Source: Candidatus Helarchaeota archaeon
GTDB taxonomy: Archaea; Asgardarchaeota; Lokiarchaeia; Helarchaeales; JABXJV01
Assembly (NCBI GenBank): GCA_013375355.1
Contig: JABXJV010000324.1
Span: 1-12,079 of the forward strand
DNA length: 12,079 bases
Direction: 5' to 3'
The notes below the pieces were generated by a model. The model saw only the letters and a program-made list of their open reading frames with translations. It made no database searches and was not told where the DNA came from. The translations under genes were made by a program, and so were the position numbers. Positions 1 through 7,916 of this stretch are shown here, piece after piece. Numbering within the stretch: position 1 is the stretch's first letter; every line of letters begins with the position of its first letter.

Positions 1-594
1 AAAGGGCACATTGATTTATCACTACGTCGAGTCTCTCAACAGGATAAAAAGGAAAAAATTCAATTCTGGAAACGTACACAAAAGGCTGAAATTTTATTAA
101 AAATGGCAGCTGAAGAATTTTCAAAGCTTGGTGAAGCTAAAACTATCGAAGATGCATACAATGAATTTGGAGTAATATTTGAAAAAAAATTTAAAAGTGT
201 TTTCAGCGGATTTGAAGAAATTAAAGCAAAAGGAGAGTCTGCTTTAAAAAATTTAAAAATTTCAGAAGATTGGCTACCCGTTATTTTAAAATTGGCAAAA
301 ACTCAAGTTGAAAGTCCTTTAGTGAAAGTTGCTGGAATGTTAGAGCTCCGATCTTATGATTCGGATGGTGTTGAAAAAATAAGAGATGCGCTACTTAAAG
401 CTCTGGAAATTCCCACTGAACCGAATACTGAAATTGTTATATTCTTAGATGGGACACCAAAATATAGAGTTGAAGTTAGAGCAAAAACTTATAAAATTGC
501 CGAAAAACATTTAAATGATGCATCTAAAGTTGCATTGGACTCAATAAAAAGCTCAGGTGGAGAAGGAAATTTTTCTAAAAAGGCATATACATAA
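1..594 (+). CDS. eif2a: Translation initiation factor 2 subunit alpha (aIF2-alpha), 5'-truncated by window edge
   Basis: The alpha subunit of the heterotrimeric archaeal factor that, with GTP, delivers initiator tRNA to the small ribosomal subunit. The frame is open from base 1 (197 codons visible); the ATG at 103 is internal, because the residues before it are clearly family sequence. Visible residues 2-11 (GHIDLSLRRV) are the end of the N-terminal S1/OB domain. A charged helical domain follows (about 12-105), then the C-terminal alpha-beta domain that docks on aIF2-gamma, with typical features: V-K-V-A-G-M-L-E-L, DGVEKIRDALL, a GTPKYRVEV strand and a terminal GGEG. The family is usually about 260-275 aa, so some 70 N-terminal residues lie outside the window. 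In many archaea Nop10 follows this gene; here a convergent gene follows instead. Identification is firm; the true start is not visible. Confidence 0.93.
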   Translation, partial: KGHIDLSLRRVSQQDKKEKIQFWKRTQKAEILLKMAAEEFSKLGEAKTIEDAYNEFGVIFEKKFKSVFSGFEEIKAKGESALKNLKISEDWLPVILKLAKTQVESPLVKVAGMLELRSYDSDGVEKIRDALLKALEIPTEPNTEIVIFLDGTPKYRVEVRAKTYKIAEKHLNDASKVALDSIKSSGGEGNFSKKAYT

Positions 595-671
595 TCTGAC
601 TCAATTTAATATTATTTTCTTATTTAATTAAAATTTTAAAAAAAAGACTTTTTTATAGAAGATATGTAGAA
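595..671. terminator. Two-way T-tract terminator between convergent genes
   Basis: A 77-nt gap between the stop codons of aIF2-alpha and STT3. It contains an A8 run at 638-645 and a T6 run at 649-654 around a small AAAAAG-A-CTTTTT inverted repeat. Archaeal RNA polymerase terminates at T-runs, so the T6 can end the + transcript and the A8 (T8 on the other strand) the - transcript. There is no GC-rich stem. The call rests on position and composition only. Confidence 0.5.
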
Positions 672-3600
672 TTAAATAAAGCTGTCATATGCAATTATTG
701 TTCGCGTTACTGGAGTACTGGACTTTGAGGGCCATTCTTCAGCTGTTATCCAGAATTTAACTTCCAAATTTTCAATAAGCCAAGGATCATCATCCCATGG
801 ATCTTTATTAGTGACATCTATATTAGAATATAATATGGTCTGACCAGGATATATAGTTCTTTTAGCTTCTGTATTGAATTTACTTATATCATTGTAATTT
901 GTGTAATCTGAATCATTTCCAATGAAAATATCGTTCATAATTATTATTCTATCACCATAATTTGTAATTGTTAAATTGATTTTCTCATTCTGACTATCCG
1001 CTCTTGTAATATTTTCTGGTTGAATTGTCAGATTTGCCTGATTACGTAATATTGTGAGATTCAGCGATTTGAAAAGATTGGATAAAGTTGTCACATTAAT
1101 TGGCAAATTGTCAGTGACATTGAGCTCAATAAAGGTTGTCCTATTTTTATTATTAATTGAAACATTATAGAAAGTAACTTTGTTATATGGTTTTAAAGTA
1201 TAATTCTTATAAACACCAGAGGGATCTGAAAAATTAAATTCTATCCATGATCCATTATTTAATTTTAGTTTAAATTTATCAATAGTAATATTGAAAGATC
1301 CTGTGTTCATTACTGTTATTTTTACAGTATCATTTGCGGTTTTAGTATTAAAAGTACCGTTATCAAATGCCATTGTATTGGGATAATCTGTTAAAATAGT
1401 AAAGTTTTCAGTCTCTAAAAGAATGGATAAAGAGCCATTAGCTGTTTGAGGTACTGCGAATACTAAATCTGATTTATTTATGGTGAAATTTGCTGTAACG
1501 TTTAATAAAGCATATTTACTAAAATTACCAATTAATAAGGAAGAATTTACGTAAAGTCTTGCACTTTGACCACTTAGGAGAGAAATATTTGCGGGAGTTG
1601 TATTATAAGCATAAAATGTTTGAGTTTGGTTACGTGTAATATTCACATGGTAAATGGAAACAGTTGCTTTTCCAATATTTGTAACATTAAATGTTACATT
1701 TCCATTTTCGATCATTAGAATATCCTCTAAGAGGATTCCAACATTCCAAGTCAGATCCGTTACATTATAAGCCCCTTCCCAAGTTGTTACATTTATTGTC
1801 ATTCGTACGCTAGTAGCATGCGCGATTTCTGATGGTAAAGTTAAATTATAGGTTTGATTTTCACCAGGATTTAAAATAATACCAGCCGCATCATTTGGTT
1901 CAAAATTTTCACGCTCTATAATGTATTCTTCAGTGGGAGCAATAGTATTAATTCTAAAATCTTTTATTATTAATTGCGAAGCTCCAGTATTATTGACATT
2001 GACTAAGGCAAATCCTGTGAAGTTTGCTTCAGCAACTGTTATATTTACATTACCGCTTCGGTTTACAAATACAGATATACCACTTTCTGCCCCTTCGAAA
2101 GTTCTAACTCCCACATCTGGAGTGTCAGTATAATTTAGATTATATGTAGTATGTACTCGAAAATGAGTTGTATCTCCAGGATCTATAATCTTACTATTAT
2201 TGAGTGGTATAAAATCAGTTGTTGGAAAGTTGTCAGTATAAAAATCACTCACTTCAATTGTATAATTACCTATATTTTTTACATATACATAAAGTGTCTC
2301 ATTCGAATATGCCTCATCAGTAATATTTACGGCATATCCAGCTGCATTTGCAATAGTTATAAATTCATAGTTAGTCGCTTCTGCATCAAGCGTTTCAACC
2401 GTTGTGATGTTTAAAAATAATGTCTCTGAAACATTCAAGTTCAATTTTTCATGTTCTGGATACCATATAACGGAAAAATTTTGAATTTCACCTGGTTTTA
2501 AAACACAGGGATTTGAACTTTTCCCATCACCAATTTGAGGGGAAGTATAGTAATTAAAGTAAGGAACAGCTAAATAAGTTCTATTAATAGTAACATCAGT
2601 TGACCCAGTATTGTTTAAGGTGAAAAATACAGTTTCATTTCCATAGGCAGAAGCATTTAACAACGTAAGACACGAAGTATTAGATATTACTGATTTTTTT
2701 ACAACCCGTGTTAAATTTTCCCATGCAGCCCTTACAGTAATGTTATATAATGAGTTAGGGAGAAGATTATCAAAGTTCCCAGGTGCAATCATAGAATTGG
2801 GAGGAATTATGATCTTTACGGTTTCATTTTCGTTAATTATTTCGGGTGTAGTGCCATTCAAATCTGTAAATTGTCCAGATTGAAAGGTCACAGACTTTGT
2901 TACATTTCCACTTGTTATATCGTCAAATGTTATATTATCAATTTTAAGATAGCTATTATTTGTGTTTTTAATTGTAATAAAAGCGGTTTCATTGCTATAA
3001 ATGAATGTTTCGTCTTGGATGACAGTCATATTATAAGTAGGAGAAACTTCTACTTTATCAGAAGAAAATATATTTGGATTTACTAGTGTAGCATCTTCCA
3101 AATCTTGAATTGTTATTTGTATTGTCTCGGTTGAGTTAACATCGAATCTCTTTCCTGTTGTTCTTATTAATAACTCATCGCCAATAGATACATTATTTTT
3201 ATCTTGTCCAGACAGAACATCAGAACTTGAAACTTCTTCATCACCAATCTTAATAGATGTAATTTTAAATGGTTTTTCACCTGTGTTTTCCAACTTCAAG
3301 GTTGAAATTCCGTTATTATAAAGAGCGAACTTTTTTATTTTTGCTTGTAAAGCTGCTAATTCGTAATTTATTTTATATACCTTTACTAAGTGATTTTTTG
3401 AAAAGAATGCTATATCGAAATATTTTAATCCCGGAACTTGTGCATCCAAGCCATTATATCTTATTTCATATGCTTGATGGTCAAATCCGCCAACTTCCTT
3501 GAAATTATTTCCAGGATCATTAAATGGGTAGCGATCTTTCCATAATTTTCCTCTCGCATCAACGTTTGTATGCATTCGGTAGTGGAAAGTGGAATATAAG

Positions 3601-5609
3601 TAATTTTGTTGAATTTCGCCATATGCATCCATATCTGGAAAGTATATTTCTCCACAAGTTAGCATTTTCCAGATGGTTGATTGAAAGAATGTACCGTTAG
3701 GTAGACCAGTTTCTTCATTGTAATAATCCCAGATTATTAATGGATATGTTATTAAGTTTAGAATCGGGTTTTCGTAACCTATTTTTAACATCCAGACCCA
3801 TTTACCTTCATCACCGCCAATTCCAGTATAATAGCCCCAATGTACCAAGACATAATCGGAGCCTAACATTTGTAATATTTTTATTGATTCTAGCTCGTCA
3901 TCTGCCATAAACATTCTACCAATAAGAGCAATCTGTGTAGCTTTAATGGTACCATTATCAGCGTTTGAAGTCTGGTTGCCTGCTTTAGTAATCCAGTAAC
4001 CATAGTCCCACCAAGAACATACAACAGTACCAGGAGGTAAAGAAGACCTCATCCACGACCATGTTTCTTCCCAATCATGTAATCCTGCGGGTTGCATAGC
4101 AGATCCAGAAAGTTGGTAGGCTGATGTGTAAATTCCGTGAATTGAATATAAAATCAATAAGAAACCAACTAATGCAAAAATTCCTACGCTAGCTTGTCTA
4201 TTTACTAAAGTAGCGTATCTTTTTCTTCGTCTGACAAGAACATATTTCTTTCTAAAAATTTGTGAAAACGGTTTGAGTAAACTTGTAAGACCAAATGCAC
4301 TAATTAATGCTGCAGCAGGAGCGAGAATCAAAAGAAGTCTTATAAAAGAACCAGAAAAATATAAGGTTGTGATTCCAAATAAAATAACTAATAAATCTTC
4401 TTCTCGCAGCCTTTTAAATAGAAAAAAGAACCCAATTGGTAATATTATCAATAATACGTGTAAATTATAGTAATAAACACTCCATGGAGAAGGAAGGTGT
4501 TCTCCTACTGATTGAGTTATAAATGCAGCAGATAATGGATTTAAAACCGCTAAATTTCTCCCGCCAATCCCCACAAAGGGTAACTTCTCCAATAATATTA
4601 AGAAAGCATCTAAAGCATCAGTTAACCACAAAACTCCTAGTAATACAATAATTCCTCCTAAAATATAGCCAATAATTTTCCTCCAATTCGTTTTGAGAGC
4701 AATAATTGCATGAGAATTTTTCCACCTTTCGTATAGCTCACATAATAAAAGGAGACCTATCAAAGCTATAGGTATTAGGGTTGTGACATCAAATAATATT
4801 TCAATAGTATTTACCGGAAATCGAGTACCGATAAAAAATCCCATGCCTATAGTAATTGTATAATTAATCAATAAGCGACGGGAATATCTTTTCGTTAATA
4901 TTAATAATAAAGCTGTAAGTGGTAATAAATCAATAATATAAGTGTATGCACCCCAAGAACACATTAACGCTCCAAGTCCTAATCCTGAAAATAATGCAGA
5001 TATAAGTGAATCATTTTTTAAAGCACGAATAAAGAAGTATAAAACCCATATTATAAAGAAAATTCCAACGGTCTCGTTATCAAAAAACCCAGCAACTGTT
5101 CTTTGTAGATATGCCGGACTTAATGAAAGTAGAAATGATGCTATTAATCCAGTTTTCCTATTACCTAAAACATCTCCTAAAAAAAACATCAAAAAAGTTG
5201 AAGCGGTCCCCATTACGGCAGGAAATATAATGCAAGTTTCCCATACAGATATATTTACTCCAAAGAATTGTAAAATGTTATAAAGCGTAGCCGCCATAAA
5301 TGGTAAGCCTGGTAAGAATGTGTACATATCATATCCCATTGGATACCATGCTTGTGTATTTACCCAAGTAAACAGGGAAAAATAGCCATTTTCTATGATA
5401 TGTTCTGTGATACTGTATTGAATATATGGGTCAAATGCTTTAAGAATTGGGTAAGAATACAGTACCGGAAATATTCTAACCGTAAAAGCTAAAATTATGA
5501 TACAAACTAATAAAATCCCAAGTAATATATTCTCTTTTCCTACATGAACAGTTGGACGATGGAATATACTCTTTAAAAAATTCTTGACTTTACGTGTAGT
5601 CTTACCCAC
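672..5609 (-). CDS. aglB: Oligosaccharyltransferase catalytic subunit STT3/AglB with a giant sequon-rich C-terminal extension
   Basis: Membrane enzyme that transfers lipid-linked oligosaccharide to Asn in N-X-S/T sequons on the outer face of the membrane. About 13 hydrophobic segments lie between residues 28 and 492, followed by the soluble catalytic core. Motifs: first acidic motif FDPY (D60), DNE (177-179), SVGEH (367-371), WWDYG (533-537) and a DK motif D600-x2-K603-x3-M607-x2-I610. SVGEH and the DK motif resemble eukaryotic STT3 more than the TIXE loop of many prokaryotes. Catalytic sequence ends near residue 745, where archaeal AglB proteins usually stop (about 700-1000 aa). This one reaches 1645 aa, the rest being Asn/Thr-rich repeats (listed separately). 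I see no C-terminal membrane anchor. The start is GTG, with AGGAAG (5618-5623) 8 nt upstream as Shine-Dalgarno. Family call near certain; role of the tail unknown. Confidence 0.95.
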   Translation of the reverse strand: MGKTTRKVKNFLKSIFHRPTVHVGKENILLGILLVCIIILAFTVRIFPVLYSYPILKAFDPYIQYSITEHIIENGYFSLFTWVNTQAWYPMGYDMYTFLPGLPFMAATLYNILQFFGVNISVWETCIIFPAVMGTASTFLMFFLGDVLGNRKTGLIASFLLSLSPAYLQRTVAGFFDNETVGIFFIIWVLYFFIRALKNDSLISALFSGLGLGALMCSWGAYTYIIDLLPLTALLLILTKRYSRRLLINYTITIGMGFFIGTRFPVNTIEILFDVTTLIPIALIGLLLLCELYERWKNSHAIIALKTNWRKIIGYILGGIIVLLGVLWLTDALDAFLILLEKLPFVGIGGRNLAVLNPLSAAFITQSVGEHLPSPWSVYYYNLHVLLIILPIGFFFLFKRLREEDLLVILFGITTLYFSGSFIRLLLILAPAAALISAFGLTSLLKPFSQIFRKKYVLVRRRKRYATLVNRQASVGIFALVGFLLILYSIHGIYTSAYQLSGSAMQPAGLHDWEETWSWMRSSLPPGTVVCSWWDYGYWITKAGNQTSNADNGTIKATQIALIGRMFMADDELESIKILQMLGSDYVLVHWGYYTGIGGDEGKWVWMLKIGYENPILNLITYPLIIWDYYNEETGLPNGTFFQSTIWKMLTCGEIYFPDMDAYGEIQQNYLYSTFHYRMHTNVDARGKLWKDRYPFNDPGNNFKEVGGFDHQAYEIRYNGLDAQVPGLKYFDIAFFSKNHLVKVYKINYELAALQAKIKKFALYNNGISTLKLENTGEKPFKITSIKIGDEEVSSSDVLSGQDKNNVSIGDELLIRTTGKRFDVNSTETIQITIQDLEDATLVNPNIFSSDKVEVSPTYNMTVIQDETFIYSNETAFITIKNTNNSYLKIDNITFDDITSGNVTKSVTFQSGQFTDLNGTTPEIINENETVKIIIPPNSMIAPGNFDNLLPNSLYNITVRAAWENLTRVVKKSVISNTSCLTLLNASAYGNETVFFTLNNTGSTDVTINRTYLAVPYFNYYTSPQIGDGKSSNPCVLKPGEIQNFSVIWYPEHEKLNLNVSETLFLNITTVETLDAEATNYEFITIANAAGYAVNITDEAYSNETLYVYVKNIGNYTIEVSDFYTDNFPTTDFIPLNNSKIIDPGDTTHFRVHTTYNLNYTDTPDVGVRTFEGAESGISVFVNRSGNVNITVAEANFTGFALVNVNNTGASQLIIKDFRINTIAPTEEYIIERENFEPNDAAGIILNPGENQTYNLTLPSEIAHATSVRMTINVTTWEGAYNVTDLTWNVGILLEDILMIENGNVTFNVTNIGKATVSIYHVNITRNQTQTFYAYNTTPANISLLSGQSARLYVNSSLLIGNFSKYALLNVTANFTINKSDLVFAVPQTANGSLSILLETENFTILTDYPNTMAFDNGTFNTKTANDTVKITVMNTGSFNITIDKFKLKLNNGSWIEFNFSDPSGVYKNYTLKPYNKVTFYNVSINNKNRTTFIELNVTDNLPINVTTLSNLFKSLNLTILRNQANLTIQPENITRADSQNEKINLTITNYGDRIIIMNDIFIGNDSDYTNYNDISKFNTEAKRTIYPGQTILYSNIDVTNKDPWDDDPWLIENLEVKFWITAEEWPSKSSTPVTRTIIAYDSFI
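675..3314 (-). repeat. Eight tandem beta-sandwich-like, sequon-dense repeats in the STT3 C-terminus
   Basis: Residues about 766-1645 of STT3 form eight units of roughly 95-122 residues. Each opens with a strand-turn-strand signature of the type N-E-T-x-x-(F/I)-x-(L/V)-x-N-(T/I)-G followed by alternating hydrophobics; starts are near residues 766, 872, 990, 1102, 1196, 1302, 1424 and 1540. Most units have a later L-x-P-G-type turn before another strand (for example near 1038, 1144, 1248, 1588). The pattern resembles CARDB/Ig-like extracellular modules, but I cannot assign a Pfam family. From residue 750 to the end I count about 60 N-X-S/T sequons (X not Pro), some 2.5 times a rough expectation from composition. 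The region is diverged at the residue level; I did not see long identical DNA repeats. Confidence 0.75.
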
Positions 5610-5817
5610 AATAAGTTCTTCCTAGGAAACGACTCTAATTTGCTTTTTAATTTAATTCATATTATAATTAAATTTATTAAAGAATTTTGGTAAAGTCCTT
5701 TAATTTAATTCTTTTAAACAATTCATAAATAAGCTTATTTTATAAAAACCTCAAATAAAAGTTATAAAATCTTACTATCAAATAATATTTTTTCCACATC
5801 AAAATATAAATATCTAA
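5610..5817 (-). promoter_or_regulatory. STT3 upstream region with candidate TATA boxes
   Basis: A 208-nt non-coding gap upstream of STT3 and downstream of the NAD kinase gene. Reading the minus strand, a TTTTTATAAAAT box (about 5737-5748) would give a leader of about 100 nt. A TTATAATAT-type box (about 5659-5668) would give a leader of about 30 nt that includes the AGGAAG ribosome site. In DNA this AT-rich neither box is decisive. I see no ORF or RNA gene here. A 13-nt direct repeat, TTTAATTTAATTC, occurs at 5646-5658 and 5699-5711. Confidence 0.3.
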
Positions 5818-6942
5818 CTATTCGACTTTCATCATTCTTAATTCATTATAATCAACAAGGACACGGATATATCCTTTCATTTCTTCATCTAATTTTGGAT
5901 CTTGAGTATCAACTCTAAGATGGTTAATTGTCCTTAATTTATAACGTGTAGCGAGTACAATTAAATTATTTATTCCTACTTCACGTATCACTCGAGGACT
6001 AATTTGTTGATTACCGCGACCAAATAAGATTCCTTGACGACCTAAGGGTGAAACAATGATTTTTACACTTTTATCTTTAATAATATCTAAAATTTGTTTT
6101 TCACCAACATCCAAGGCTATTATTTTTTTATTTTGGAGTAAATCCACACCCAACAGAGATTTTTCTTCCCCTAATACTTCGGTTATTGCCATAACTGTAG
6201 TCCCAGGTCCTAAAATATATATCATCTTATCATCCATTTCTTCGATTATTTGGTGTGCAATTCCCATTTGATTTTCATTTTCATTTGTTGTAAATGGGCT
6301 AGCCATTTTGCTATCTTGGAGTAAAGTTGGCTCATAAGGAACATGTAAGTTACCATAAAATTTGATATCTAGTTTTTGCTCACGGTATTTTTCTTCATCT
6401 ATATCTAATACTTCCCCTTCTCTAATCGGCAATTCTTCCCATAGAAATTTCATACAAATTCTTGCAGCAGATCTTGGGTTGATGGCAAAACAACTGCTAT
6501 ATATTTTTACTCCGCTAGGTATCCCAAGAACAGGAATTGTTTGGTCAATTGAATCAAAAATATCTCGAGCAGTACCATCCCCTCCTACGAAAGCAATTAA
6601 TTTAACCCCCAAATCGCGCATTTCCAAAGCAGCCCTTTTTGTATCTTTGGCTTTAGTTTTTCCTTCTTCAATTTTTCCAATTACATTAGGTGTAAATCCA
6701 CATTCGCGAACCGTATTTTCTCCCATTTCCTTTGGATAACAAATTATAGTAATAGCACTTTTAACTGGATTTAAATTTTTCAAAAATTCTTGAGTCCTTA
6801 TCGGAGAGATAGGTTCAGCCCCTAATTTAAATGCTTTTTCCAAAATTTCTTTACTATCAGAACCTTTTAACCCAACTTTTCCTCCAATTCCCGCAATGGG
6901 ATTAACGATGAGTCCTAATTTTCTTATTTTTGATTTATCCAT
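5818..6942 (-). CDS. ATP-NAD kinase family protein (AcoX/COG3199 type)
   Basis: Predicted kinase phosphorylating NAD to NADP (ATP or polyphosphate donor), cytosolic. The N-terminus LGLIVNPIAGIGG (9-21) followed by KVGLKGSD (22-29) is the hallmark of the archaeal COG3199/AcoX branch. The GGDGT nucleotide-binding motif of all NAD/diacylglycerol-type kinases is at 120-124, followed by GIPSGVKIYSS (140-150). A second half (about 225-340) has GPGTTVMA and SPLGRQGILFGRGNQQISP, also typical of this branch. The length of 374 aa fits. The start is ATG; only a weak AAGTGA-like sequence lies upstream, so a short leader is likely. It is followed after 208 nt by STT3 on the same strand and is divergent from mptE. 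Substrate is assigned by family; AcoX-like relatives are poorly characterised, so the exact reaction is less certain than the fold. Confidence 0.85.
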   Translation of the reverse strand: MDKSKIRKLGLIVNPIAGIGGKVGLKGSDSKEILEKAFKLGAEPISPIRTQEFLKNLNPVKSAITIICYPKEMGENTVRECGFTPNVIGKIEEGKTKAKDTKRAALEMRDLGVKLIAFVGGDGTARDIFDSIDQTIPVLGIPSGVKIYSSCFAINPRSAARICMKFLWEELPIREGEVLDIDEEKYREQKLDIKFYGNLHVPYEPTLLQDSKMASPFTTNENENQMGIAHQIIEEMDDKMIYILGPGTTVMAITEVLGEEKSLLGVDLLQNKKIIALDVGEKQILDIIKDKSVKIIVSPLGRQGILFGRGNQQISPRVIREVGINNLIVLATRYKLRTINHLRVDTQDPKLDEEMKGYIRVLVDYNELRMMKVE

Positions 6943-7068
6943 TAACGTTTCACTTTGAATAAATCTTTCTTTTTCTTTTTATGCAAAATTTAAAAATATG
7001 CTAATAAAACTTTTTTACATCTAATCTATTTTAAATTTTTAATAAATAAACAAATAAAAAAATCGGGA
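6943..7068. promoter_or_regulatory. Divergent promoter region, NAD kinase / mptE
   Basis: A 126-nt non-coding gap between two divergent starts. On the + strand a TATTTTAAATTTTT box (7027-7040) would place the transcript start near 7060, a leader under about 10 nt for mptE. On the - strand a CATATTTTTAAATTTT stretch (about 6985-7000) could serve the NAD kinase, with a leader of about 25 nt running through a purine-rich tract (complement of 6964-6980). Box positions are read by eye in AT-rich sequence, so they are tentative. Confidence 0.4.
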
Positions 7069-7872
7069 GTGTTCCAGACGAATTGGGATACTTGGAAACC
7101 ATGGTATAAAAAAATTAAGAAAGACTCAAAATTAAATTTTTTAAAAGATGAAAAAGCTACTAAATTATTAGATGAGCTATTGAAATCTAAAGATACTTCA
7201 AATGCTTTGAATCAGGCCAAATCCCTTATTTCAAATCAAATTATATTCGTTTATGGATGTGGTCCTTCTTTAGAAAAAAATATTGAAGATTTGTCAGAAA
7301 CGAATATATTTGATAAAAAATTTGTAAACATTGCGGCAAATGGATCAATTTCCGCACTTATCAAACATCATATATTTCCTCAAATTAGCGTTACAGATTT
7401 AGATGGAGATATTAATGATTTATTAACTACTAATGAGAAAGGAACCATTAGTTTTGTTCATGCTCACGGCGATAATATTCCGTTTTTAAAAAAATATGTT
7501 CCAAAATTTGAAAAGATAATCGGTACAACACAAACCAGACCTATTGGGAAAGTAAAAAATTTTGGAGGTTTTACAGATGGAGATAGAGGGGTCTTTATTG
7601 CAGAATTTTTCGAAGCGAAAATGATATTTTTGGTTGGATTTGATTTTGGAAATATTATAGGCAAATATTCTAAACCTTCGTTGAAAGAAGATGTTGTAGC
7701 AAGTAAAATTAAAATTAAGAAATTAAGGATTGCTAAATCATTAATTAAATGGGTAAGTACATGGTCTAATGCCACTATTTTTAATTTAACAGGTGCTAAA
7801 GAAAAAATAAGGGGAATTAGAAATGTACAATATGATGAATTGGAAAATATATTTAACAAAGAATTAAAATGA
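7069..7872 (+). CDS. mptE: 6-hydroxymethylpterin diphosphokinase MptE-like protein (DUF115)
   Basis: Archaeal enzyme that pyrophosphorylates 6-hydroxymethyl-7,8-dihydropterin, a step toward tetrahydromethanopterin/folate-type C1 carriers. It replaces bacterial FolK and is unrelated to it. Motifs in order: GCGPSLE (63-69), NGS in the usual ADGA position (91-93), VTDLDGD (108-114), HAHGDN (131-136), GTTQTRP (152-158), NFGGFTDGDR (164-173), GFDFG (190-194) and GKYS (198-201). Length of 267 aa fits the family. The start is GTG, supported by the family-like N-terminus (W-x-x-W-x-x-x-I-x-x-D) and the absence of another in-frame start until TTG near 7180. A GGGAG overlaps the GTG, too close to work as a Shine-Dalgarno, so a nearly leaderless message is likely. 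topA follows 44 nt downstream on the same strand. Confidence 0.9.
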   Translation: MFQTNWDTWKPWYKKIKKDSKLNFLKDEKATKLLDELLKSKDTSNALNQAKSLISNQIIFVYGCGPSLEKNIEDLSETNIFDKKFVNIAANGSISALIKHHIFPQISVTDLDGDINDLLTTNEKGTISFVHAHGDNIPFLKKYVPKFEKIIGTTQTRPIGKVKNFGGFTDGDRGVFIAEFFEAKMIFLVGFDFGNIIGKYSKPSLKEDVVASKIKIKKLRIAKSLIKWVSTWSNATIFNLTGAKEKIRGIRNVQYDELENIFNKELK

Positions 7873-7916
7873 ATTAAATTCTATTATTTATATGTCCTAT
7901 TTTGAGCTTGATTAAA

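Noticed and set aside
103..594. A complete 163-residue gene starting at ATG 103.
   Set aside because: The frame is open to base 1 and the upstream codons encode GHIDLSLRRV, the end of the aIF2-alpha S1 domain, so 103 is an internal Met.
4942..5283. A 113-codon + strand ORF, and other + strand ORFs within 1921-4470.
   Set aside because: They lie antisense to the clearly coding STT3 gene and show no family motifs; they follow from its codon usage.
5646..5711. Direct repeat TTTAATTTAATTC upstream of STT3 as an operator.
   Set aside because: The unit is almost pure A/T, and near-identical strings occur elsewhere in the window (for example near 7871), so chance is likely.
6056..6739. Two + strand ORFs (71 and 125 codons) opposite the NAD kinase gene.
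   Set aside because: They are antisense to conserved kinase motifs, with low-complexity Ser/Ile-rich translations and no own promoter.
7464..7859. A 131-codon minus-strand ORF.
   Set aside because: Antisense shadow of the conserved C-terminal half of mptE.
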